Source: Alphaproteobacteria bacterium | GTDB taxonomy: Bacteria; Pseudomonadota; Alphaproteobacteria; Rhodobacterales; Rhodobacteraceae | NCBI GenBank assembly: GCA_013151535.1 | Contig: JAADIC010000051.1 | Location: 1 to 5,729, forward strand | Reading direction: 5' to 3' | DNA length: 5,729 nucleotides | Shown: positions 1 to 4,594 of the stretch, piece by piece | Position numbering within the stretch: the stretch's first letter is position 1 | How the letters are laid out: each line of letters opens with the position of its first letter | Notes under the pieces: model-generated | Told to the model about the DNA's origin: nothing | The model's database searches: none | What the model saw: the letters and a program-made list of their open reading frames with translations, nothing else | Position numbers and translations under genes: made by a program

Positions 1-16
1 GCAAGATCGCCGCATA

Positions 17-224
17 ATGAAAGCAACAAGATGAGCCAGATACTCGCTTAGATTACGCGGTCTCTGGAACCAAAAACCCTGACGACGGACACTTCGATGC
101 TTTGGCAAGAATTGAGAAGCTTTTGGAGCAGCAAAATGCGCAAAATCAGGCATCCGCAAAAGCACTTCAATCGATTGTCAAATTACTGCAGAGAACGCCA
201 ATTGCCGTAGAATCCAAAGACTAA
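17..224 (+). pseudogene. Small unknown gene, apparently frameshifted right after its start codon
   Basis: An open frame runs from 21 to the TAA at 222-224 but has no start codon of its own and is preceded by TAA TGA (15-20). An ATG at 17-19 is followed by AAAG. In that frame it stops after five codons (MKATR). If the A-run at 20-22 had two A's instead of three, this ATG would read directly into the long frame, giving a complete protein of about 68 residues starting MKQQDEPDTRLDYA. The middle and C-terminal part (about residues 27-58) is rich in Leu, Ile, Gln and Ala with roughly heptad spacing, suggesting an amphipathic helix or coiled coil; the tail is polar. I see no catalytic motif and do not recognise the family. 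The TAA at 15-17 overlaps the ATG (TAATG), so the gene may have followed another gene whose last codons (KIAA) lie at the window edge. The alternatives are a sequencing error or a live frameshifted gene. Confidence 0.45.
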
Positions 225-322
225 AGTTTTTGGATGATGCTGGCAGCAGCGAATGTCTGCTTGCGCCAGTCTGGATCGGTCAGCGCGCATCTGCAGAGAA
301 AGTCCGCTTCCCGCCGGATTCT
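225..322. other. Gene-free stretch between the small frame and the IS
   Basis: I see no credible gene here. Open frames on the plus strand that begin here run on into the insertion sequence, where they are antisense to the transposase. The only structure seen is an imperfect direct repeat, listed separately. Before the IS inserted, this stretch would have been continuous with the spacer beginning at about 1846. Confidence 0.55.
252..315. repeat. Imperfect direct repeat of about 15 bp, two copies
   Basis: The copy at 252-267 (aatgtctgcttgcgcc) and the copy at 300-315 (aagtccgcttcccgcc) match closely, allowing a one-base gap and two substitutions; their starts are 48 bp apart. Neither lies in a credible gene. 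An aagcggac core complementary to the second copy also occurs beyond the IS at 2032-2039. This may be a remnant of a dispersed intergenic repeat, but that is inference. Confidence 0.4.
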
Positions 323-332
323 GTTGAAAAAC
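323..332 (+). repeat. Left terminal inverted repeat of the IS
   Basis: gttgaaaaac matches the reverse complement of 1836-1845 at 10 of 10 positions; allowing two mismatches the match extends out to 318. The left end also contains an internal gttg/caac dyad (323-335) that is absent from the right end. Confidence 0.65.
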
Positions 333-388
333 AACGTGTTGCAAGTGCAGAAAGTTGTCCACGAAACACTACGCGAGCGCCTTTCTTG

Positions 389-1774
389 TCAGGCTTTCCG
401 CATTTGCTGCGGTGCAGGAAAGATCTTCGCCAGTTTGCGGAGGTTCTGGGCGGTTGCGGCGAGGAGGAATTCGTCATTTGCACCACATGGGCCCCTTAAT
501 CGGAGCCTTCCCAAACCAAGAATTCGTTTGAGATGGGCGAAAAGCATTTCCACCTTCTTTCGCAGCCTCATTGAGATTGCATACTGTCTGGTTTTCGCGA
601 TGTCTCGGGCAACCTGACGGGCGTCTTCATGTTCTTCGCGGGTGATCTTGCGCGCGTCTGCGTTCGGGCAGCATTTCGGTTTTGAGGGACAGGTTTGGCA
701 AGTCAGTTTCAAAGCCTGATATTTGGCGACACCCTTGCCGGTAGGGCCACGGTTCGGATCTGAGTAGTTGCGACGGAATTGCTTCAGCGATTCGCCTTCT
801 GGGCAGATGTATTGGTTGTTTGCAGCGTCCCATTCAAAATCGGCGCGGCTCCAAGTGCCATCTGTACGCCCAGCTTTGTCAATTACGGGGATATGCGGGG
901 CGATGCCACGATCCACCAGCCAGCCCAGCATGGGGCCTGATCCATAGGCTGTATCCGCAATGATCCGTTCCGGGTGCAAGTCGAACGTGTCCTTCACCCG
1001 ATTCAGCATCGTACGTACAGATCCCACTTCTGCCTGCCGGATCGACCGCGTTGCTTCCACATCAACGATGACACCATAATCAGTGTCGATCAGATAATTC
1101 GTGGAATAGGCAAAGAATGCTGGGCCTTTGCGGGCGGCAGTCCACTGGCTGGACGGGTCGGAATGCGAGGTGAACTTCGGTTCCACGGTGGTCGCTGCAC
1201 CGAAGGCAGAGTCATCCAGTACACCCAAATACTCCCGAACTGCACGAGGTGCATCGTCCGGATTGATCGCGCTGTGGTCCCAATCTTCCTTGGGAGTTGA
1301 GTTCTGTTTGTTGGCGTCGGCTTCGATCAGACTGGCATCCACCGCAAATCGTTGGCCGCTGACCAGACCGTCGGAGATACACCGCGCCACGGTTGTTTCA
1401 AACAGATGCCGTAGCAGATCGCTGTCCCGAAATCGTCCGTGTCTGTTCTTGGAGAAGGTGGAATGATCTGGCACCCGATCCGTTAGGTCGAGCCGACAGA
1501 ACCAGCGATAAGCAAGATTGAGATGCACTTCTTCACACAGCCGCCGTTCTGATCGGATGCCCAAGCAATAGCCCACCAATAACATCCGGATCAGTAGTTC
1601 AGGATCAATCGACGGGCGGCCAGTGTGGCTATAAAATTTTGCAAGGTGCAGGCGAATGCTCGACAAATCCACGAAGCGGTCTATCGAGCGCAGCAGGTGA
1701 TCTTGCGGAACGTGGTCGTCGATGGAAAACTCATAGAATAACGCGCCTTGCGCTTCTTGCTTTGGTCCCAACAT
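389..1774 (-). CDS. IS1182-family DDE transposase
   Basis: This transposase cuts and rejoins the ends of its own insertion sequence. The protein is 461 residues and uninterrupted. The N-terminal third (about 15-125) is the DUF772-type domain typical of IS1182/IS5-like transposases, with the stretch DHSTFSKNR. The catalytic RNase H-fold domain shows the expected acidic residues: D146 in FAVDAS, D274 in IIADTAYGS, and E409 in RLRKKVEMLFAHLKR. A cysteine-rich insertion (C324, then C359, C362, C368 and C369) looks like a zinc-binding knuckle, common in this group. I chose the start at 1774 because AGGGGGA lies six bases upstream (1781-1787, minus strand). An in-frame ATG at 1795 would add seven residues but lacks a good ribosome site. 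No frameshift or missing key residue is visible, so the element could be active. The family call rests on remembered resemblance; the exact IS name is not recognised. Confidence 0.88.
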   Translation of the reverse strand: MLGPKQEAQGALFYEFSIDDHVPQDHLLRSIDRFVDLSSIRLHLAKFYSHTGRPSIDPELLIRMLLVGYCLGIRSERRLCEEVHLNLAYRWFCRLDLTDRVPDHSTFSKNRHGRFRDSDLLRHLFETTVARCISDGLVSGQRFAVDASLIEADANKQNSTPKEDWDHSAINPDDAPRAVREYLGVLDDSAFGAATTVEPKFTSHSDPSSQWTAARKGPAFFAYSTNYLIDTDYGVIVDVEATRSIRQAEVGSVRTMLNRVKDTFDLHPERIIADTAYGSGPMLGWLVDRGIAPHIPVIDKAGRTDGTWSRADFEWDAANNQYICPEGESLKQFRRNYSDPNRGPTGKGVAKYQALKLTCQTCPSKPKCCPNADARKITREEHEDARQVARDIAKTRQYAISMRLRKKVEMLFAHLKRILGLGRLRLRGPCGANDEFLLAATAQNLRKLAKIFPAPQQMRKA

Positions 1775-1780
1775 CTGCGA

Positions 1781-1787
1781 TCCCCCT
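1781..1787 (-). promoter_or_regulatory. Ribosome binding site of the transposase
   Basis: AGGGGGA on the minus strand lies six bases before the ATG at 1772-1774 and favours that start over the ATG at 1793-1795. Confidence 0.6.
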
Positions 1788-1801
1788 GCATCCACAGGGA
1801 A

Positions 1802-1830
1802 ATTGAATCAGCGATGACACTTCAAATCAA
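1802..1830 (-). promoter_or_regulatory. Possible transposase promoter
   Basis: On the minus strand TTGATT (1825-1830) and TTCAAT (1802-1807) are separated by 17 bases, each matching four of six positions of the sigma-70 consensus. They lie just inside the right end and upstream of the transposase start, the usual place for an IS promoter. Confidence 0.35.
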
Positions 1831-1835
1831 GAAGA

Positions 1836-1845
1836 GTTTTTCAAC
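1836..1845 (-). repeat. Right terminal inverted repeat of the IS
   Basis: gtttttcaac is the exact complement of the left end at 323-332; an imperfect match continues outward to 1850. Confidence 0.65.
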
Positions 1846-1940
1846 GAAATTCGCCCAAGCTTCCAACGTCGAGTTTTCGTCACTTCACCCAAATCGGAAG
1901 TATTGTGAGATCATTTAACGTCGTATTTCCACCTAGTCGC

Positions 1941-1964
1941 CAATTTATCCAATGGCAATTTATC
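1941..1964. repeat. Direct repeat of caatttatc, 15-bp period
   Basis: Identical 9-bp copies at 1941-1949 and 1956-1964. Function unknown. Paired short sites like this can be protein-binding sites, but in A+T-rich DNA chance is also plausible. Confidence 0.4.
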
Positions 1965-2022
1965 TGGAAAGTGAATCACCACGAATAGCGTAAAATTTCC
2001 ATGCGATTGTAAAACGATTATT

Positions 2023-2044
2023 GCGGACACCAAGCGGACACAAA
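2023..2044. repeat. Tandem gcggacac repeat, 11-bp period
   Basis: gcggacaccaa is followed at once by gcggacacaaa, matching at 10 of 11 positions. The period is close to one DNA helical turn, so both copies would face the same side of the helix. Function unknown. Confidence 0.45.
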
Positions 2045-2106
2045 CAGCATCGGCGAAGTTTGAGAATTTCTAGGTACTTGTAAGCTATTGTTTCAGTTAA
2101 GTTAAT

Positions 2107-2182
2107 TGGTGAGCCGGTCGGGGCTCGAACCCGAGACCTACTGATTAAAAGTCAGTTGCTCTACCAACTGAGCTACCGGCCC
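2107..2182 (-). tRNA. tRNA-Lys(UUU)
   Basis: This 76-nt tRNA decodes lysine AAA/AAG codons. Read on the minus strand, the acceptor arm GGGCCGG pairs with CCGGCTC (one G-U pair). The D arm is GCTCAGTTGGTAGAGC. The anticodon stem ACTGA/TCAGT encloses the loop CTTTTAA, which puts TTT at 34-36 and A at 37. The T arm carries the standard GGTTCGAGCC core. The CCA end is encoded (2107-2109) after discriminator A. A37 is the position where t6A, and then the methylthio group added by MtaB, would be placed; the mtaB gene lies about 1 kb away. The gene is divergent from dapF, and its 3' end faces the IS-bearing segment. Confidence 0.97.
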
Positions 2183-2197
2183 ACGCAATTCGCGTTT

Positions 2198-2224
2198 GGT
2201 ATAAGCGGGTGCGGGTTTGGTCAA
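2198..2224 (-). promoter_or_regulatory. Likely tRNA-Lys promoter
   Basis: On the minus strand TTGACC (2219-2224) and TATACC (2198-2203) are 15 bases apart, a short spacing. The -10 ends 15 bases before the mature 5' end of the tRNA, which fits a short leader trimmed by RNase P. The -35 matches the consensus at five of six positions. Confidence 0.5.
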
Positions 2225-2228
2225 GGGG

Positions 2229-2276
2229 GATTTCGGGGAAATCGGTGAATAATTCATGGATATTTCTGCGATATCC
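2229..2276. promoter_or_regulatory. Three successive inverted repeats between tRNA-Lys and dapF
   Basis: Three perfect dyads lie end to end: GATTTC-GGG-GAAATC (2229-2243), TGAAT-A-ATTCA (2246-2256), and GGATAT-N7-ATATCC (2258-2276). They sit upstream of both divergent transcription units, just behind the tRNA promoter and 75-122 bp before the preferred dapF start. They could be operators or short RNA hairpins in the dapF leader. No regulator family can be named from them, and no clear dapF promoter was found. Confidence 0.4.
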
Positions 2277-2279
2277 CGA

Positions 2280-2326
2280 TGGCCATTTCCCGTGCGTCAA
2301 AATCTGCGCTGAATCTGGCCATTTCC
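2280..2326. repeat. 11-bp direct repeat in the dapF leader
   Basis: tggccatttcc occurs at 2280-2290 and again at 2316-2326, a 36-bp period. With the preferred dapF start at 2351 both copies are in untranslated leader. With the far-upstream start at 2279 they would encode repeated AIS residues. Confidence 0.45.
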
Positions 2327-2341
2327 TGCGCCAAAGGCTAT

Positions 2342-2345
2342 AGGG
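2342..2345 (+). promoter_or_regulatory. Ribosome binding site deciding the dapF start
   Basis: AGGG lies five bases before the ATG at 2351-2353. The upstream in-frame ATG at 2279 has no such site, and the one at 2363 has a GGA directly abutting it. Confidence 0.5.
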
Positions 2346-2350
2346 CGCGC

Positions 2351-3187
2351 ATGGAGCAGGGAATGATCACATCGGGCTTGCCCTTTCGCAAGATGCACGG
2401 GCTGGGCAATGATTTTGTCGTCGTGGATGCGCGCGGGCAGGGCAATCCCATTACCGAGGCCATCGCGCGGGCCATTGGTGATCGTCATTTTGGGGTTGGC
2501 TTTGACCAGTTGGCGGTGATCCTTGACAGCGCATGCGCTGAGGCGCGGCTGGAATTCTGGAACGCTGACGGCAGCCTGTCGGCCACTTGTGGTAACGCCA
2601 CGCGATGCATTGCCGGGCTGCTGTTTCAGGAAACCGGCAAGGCGTGCCTGACGCTGGAAACCGAGCGTGGTTTGCTGGTTTGCGAGGATGCGGGTGGTGG
2701 TATTTACCGCGTCAATATGGGTGCTCCGCAACTTGATTGGGCCGAGGTTCCGCTGGCCAAAAAAACCGACACGCTGCATCTGCCAATTGACGGTGATCCG
2801 GTGGCGCTTGGTATGGGCAACCCGCATTGTGTGTTCTTTGTCGATAATGCGCAAACCGTTGATATTGCGGCGCTTGGCACGAAATACGAGCATCATCCTC
2901 TTTACCCAAACCGCACCAATGTGGAGGCGGTTCAGGTGCTGTCCAACAGCGAAATCCGCCTGAAGATCTGGGAGCGCGGGGTGGGCATCACGCTGGCCAG
3001 CGGCTCGTGTGCCTGCGCCAGCGTTGTCGCGGCGGCGCGCCGTGGGCTGACCGGGCGCAAGGTTGCGGTGCATGTGGATGGCGGCACGCTTGAGATTGAC
3101 TGGCGCGACGATGGCGTCTGGATGTCTGGCCCGATTGCGCATGTGTTTAACGGCGTGTTCACACCGGAATTTCTGGCCTGCGCATGA
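2351..3187 (+). CDS. dapF: Diaminopimelate epimerase
   Basis: DapF is a cofactor-independent cytosolic enzyme that converts LL- to meso-diaminopimelate, the peptidoglycan cross-linking residue and precursor of lysine. The 278-residue product has the family's usual length and two-lobe layout: MHGLGNDFVVVDAR near the N-terminus (15-28), the first catalytic Cys (C80) in NADGSLSATCGNATRC, MGNPHCVFFVD at about 155-165, RTNVE at 188-192, and ERGVGITLASGSCACA at 208-223. Most DapF proteins read ACGTGACA or ACGSGACA in the last motif, where the Cys is the second catalytic base. Here serine (S217) is at that position and a cysteine (C220) three residues later. I chose the start at 2351 for its ribosome site; an ATG at 2279 would add 24 residues with no family resemblance. 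The stop overlaps mtaB in ATGA, so the two are probably translationally coupled. Confidence 0.93.
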   Translation: MEQGMITSGLPFRKMHGLGNDFVVVDARGQGNPITEAIARAIGDRHFGVGFDQLAVILDSACAEARLEFWNADGSLSATCGNATRCIAGLLFQETGKACLTLETERGLLVCEDAGGGIYRVNMGAPQLDWAEVPLAKKTDTLHLPIDGDPVALGMGNPHCVFFVDNAQTVDIAALGTKYEHHPLYPNRTNVEAVQVLSNSEIRLKIWERGVGITLASGSCACASVVAAARRGLTGRKVAVHVDGGTLEIDWRDDGVWMSGPIAHVFNGVFTPEFLACA

Positions 3188-4440
3188 CCGGCGCACCGAT
3201 TTTTGAAACGCTGGGCTGTCGGCTCAACGCTTACGAATCCGAGGCCATGCGCGGGCAGGCCGAGGCGGCTGGCCTCAATGATCTGGTGGTCATCAACACC
3301 TGCGCCGTCACCGCAGAAGCTGTGCGCACCGCCAAGCAGAAAATCCGCCGGGCGGCGCGTGAAAACCCCGGCAAGAAAATCGTGGTAACAGGCTGTGCGG
3401 CGCAGATAGATCCGCGCGATTTCGCCGATATGGCCGAGGTCGATCATGTGCTGGGCAACCACGAAAAGCTGACCCCCGAAAGTTGGCGCAATCTTGCCAA
3501 TGGTCAAGCCAATGACAAGGTGCAGGTGCGCGATATCATGGCGCAGACCACCACCAACGCCCCGCTGATTGACGGGCTTGGTACGCGGGCACGGGCCTAT
3601 GTGCAGGTACAAAACGGCTGCGATCACCGCTGTACCTTTTGCATCATTCCCTATGGGCGCGGCAACTCGCGCTCGGTTCCTGCCGATGTGGTGGTTGAAC
3701 AGATCAAACGCCTCGTGGCGCGCGGCTATAACGAGGTGGTGCTGACCGGCGTTGACATGACAAGCTGGGGGGCTGATCTTGCTGCCACGCCGCGCCTTGG
3801 TGACTTGGTCACACGCATCCTGAAACTGGTGCCGGATTTGGCGCGCCTTCGCATTTCCAGCATTGACTCAATCGAGGCTGACCCGGCCCTGATTGAAGCA
3901 ATCTGCCATCACCCTCGCCTGATGCCGCATCTGCATCTGTCCTTGCAGGCAGGCGATAATATGATCCTCAAACGTATGAAACGCCGCCATATGCGCGAGG
4001 ATGCGATCGAGTTTTGCCAGATGCTGCGCGCCGCCCGCCCCGAGATGGTGTTCGGGGCCGACATTATCGCCGGTTTCCCGACCGAGACCGAGGCGATGTT
4101 TGAAAACTCGCTGGCGCTGGTGGCGGATTGCGGCCTGACATGGCTGCATGTGTTCCCCTATTCTATCCGCCAGGGCACGCCTGCCGCGCGCATGCCGCAA
4201 GTGGCGCGCGATGTGATAAAATCCCGCGCAGCGCGGCTGCGAGCGCTTGGCGATGGGCAAGTGGCCACCTATTTGGCCGCGCAGGTGGGGCGTGTGCAAA
4301 ACGTGCTGATGGAGGCCCCACGCAAGGGCCGCAACGAAGGTTTTGCACCGGTGGTGTTTGAGCGGGATCAGCCTGTGGGGCAGATTGTGCGGGCTAAGAT
4401 ATCCGGCCATGACGGGGCGGTTTTGCTGGGCCGACCCTGA
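3184..4440 (+). CDS. mtaB: tRNA (t6A37) methylthiotransferase MtaB
   Basis: MtaB is a radical-SAM enzyme that adds a methylthio group to t6A at position 37 of tRNAs reading ANN codons, forming ms2t6A. Its classic substrate is tRNA-Lys(UUU), which is encoded just upstream in this window. The 418-residue product has the full three-part layout. The N-terminal UPF0004 domain carries three auxiliary-cluster cysteines (C12 in LGCRLN, C40 in NTCAVT, C71 in VTGCAAQ). The radical-SAM barrel carries CDHRCTFCIIPYGRG (C146, C150, C153) and later LHLSLQAGDN and GADIIAGFPTET. A TRAM-like RNA-binding tail spans about 360-415. The NTCAVT form and the overall length fit MtaB better than MiaB or RimO. The ATG overlaps the dapF stop by four bases, so it is the downstream gene of a two-gene unit. 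All six cluster cysteines are present, so it should be functional. Confidence 0.92.
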   Translation: MTGAPIFETLGCRLNAYESEAMRGQAEAAGLNDLVVINTCAVTAEAVRTAKQKIRRAARENPGKKIVVTGCAAQIDPRDFADMAEVDHVLGNHEKLTPESWRNLANGQANDKVQVRDIMAQTTTNAPLIDGLGTRARAYVQVQNGCDHRCTFCIIPYGRGNSRSVPADVVVEQIKRLVARGYNEVVLTGVDMTSWGADLAATPRLGDLVTRILKLVPDLARLRISSIDSIEADPALIEAICHHPRLMPHLHLSLQAGDNMILKRMKRRHMREDAIEFCQMLRAARPEMVFGADIIAGFPTETEAMFENSLALVADCGLTWLHVFPYSIRQGTPAARMPQVARDVIKSRAARLRALGDGQVATYLAAQVGRVQNVLMEAPRKGRNEGFAPVVFERDQPVGQIVRAKISGHDGAVLLGRP

Positions 4441-4510
4441 CAGGAATTGCCACCCGGTAATTGTTACGCCGGCCGTGTCAGGCTGGTGACCGCCCCTTCT
4501 ACCGGCATCG

Positions 4511-4539
4511 TTGCAAATGATACGAACACTGGCTAAACA
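4511..4539 (+). promoter_or_regulatory. Weak candidate promoter for the flavoprotein gene
   Basis: TTGCAA (4511-4516) and TAAACA (4534-4539) are 17 bases apart in the 154-bp gap after mtaB, ending 55 bp before the next start codon. The match is modest. The gap contains no strong rho-independent terminator, only a bulged hairpin around 4455-4474 without a T-run, so some read-through from mtaB is possible. Confidence 0.25.
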
Positions 4540-4579
4540 GGTTTGGCAACAGGAATCGGCGGGGCTTGGGCACGCCTGC

Positions 4580-4586
4580 AGGGGGA
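4580..4586 (+). promoter_or_regulatory. Ribosome binding site of the flavoprotein gene
   Basis: AGGGGGA lies eight bases upstream of the ATG at 4595 and supports that start. Confidence 0.55.
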
Positions 4587-4594
4587 TATCCGCG

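Larger units (their letters stand above)
323..1845 (-). mobile_element. IS1182-like insertion sequence, apparently complete
   Basis: One intact transposase gene on the minus strand fills almost the whole interval. The left end reads gttgaaaaac (323-332) and the right end carries its exact complement gtttttcaac (1836-1845). With two mismatches the inverted repeat extends outward by five bases on each side (318-332 against 1836-1850), so the true ends could lie slightly further out. The length of about 1.52 kb fits the family. The inner sequence after the first ten bases is not well conserved between the ends. No convincing target-site duplication is visible outside either version of the ends, so the precise boundaries are uncertain. 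The transposase stop lies about 66 bp from the left end and its start about 71 bp from the right end. No passenger gene is present. Confidence 0.75.
1846..2106. other. A+T-rich gene-free spacer between the IS and tRNA-Lys
   Basis: These 261 bases hold no credible gene on either strand. By eye they are clearly richer in A+T than dapF, mtaB or the hydroxylase gene. They contain two short direct repeats, listed separately, and lie on the 3' side of tRNA-Lys, where integrative elements often insert. No copy of the tRNA 3' end and no integrase gene is visible in the window. No clear rho-independent terminator for the tRNA was found here. Confidence 0.55.

Noticed and set aside
234..617. 127-codon open frame on the plus strand crossing the left IS end
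   Set aside because: Most of it is antisense to the transposase and it spans the IS boundary, so it could exist only after insertion. No ribosome site or family resemblance is seen.
1846..2106. CRISPR array or iteron-type origin
   Set aside because: There are only two copies of each short repeat, with no regular spacers, no cas genes and no replication gene.
2279..2350. N-terminal extension of DapF, or a separate leader peptide
   Set aside because: There is no ribosome site before 2279, the 24 residues do not resemble DapF, and a leader peptide would be expected to be lysine-rich with its own stop; neither is seen.
2297..3196. 299-codon open frame on the minus strand
   Set aside because: It is the mirror of dapF, rich in Arg and His as antisense frames of G+C-rich genes usually are, with no recognisable domain.
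2932..3627. 231-codon open frame on the minus strand
   Set aside because: It is antisense to the dapF end and mtaB start, both solidly identified genes.
4441..4594. Rho-independent terminator after mtaB
   Set aside because: Only a bulged stem (ccggtaa / ttacgccgg) and a 4-bp gtca/tgac dyad are present, with no T-run.
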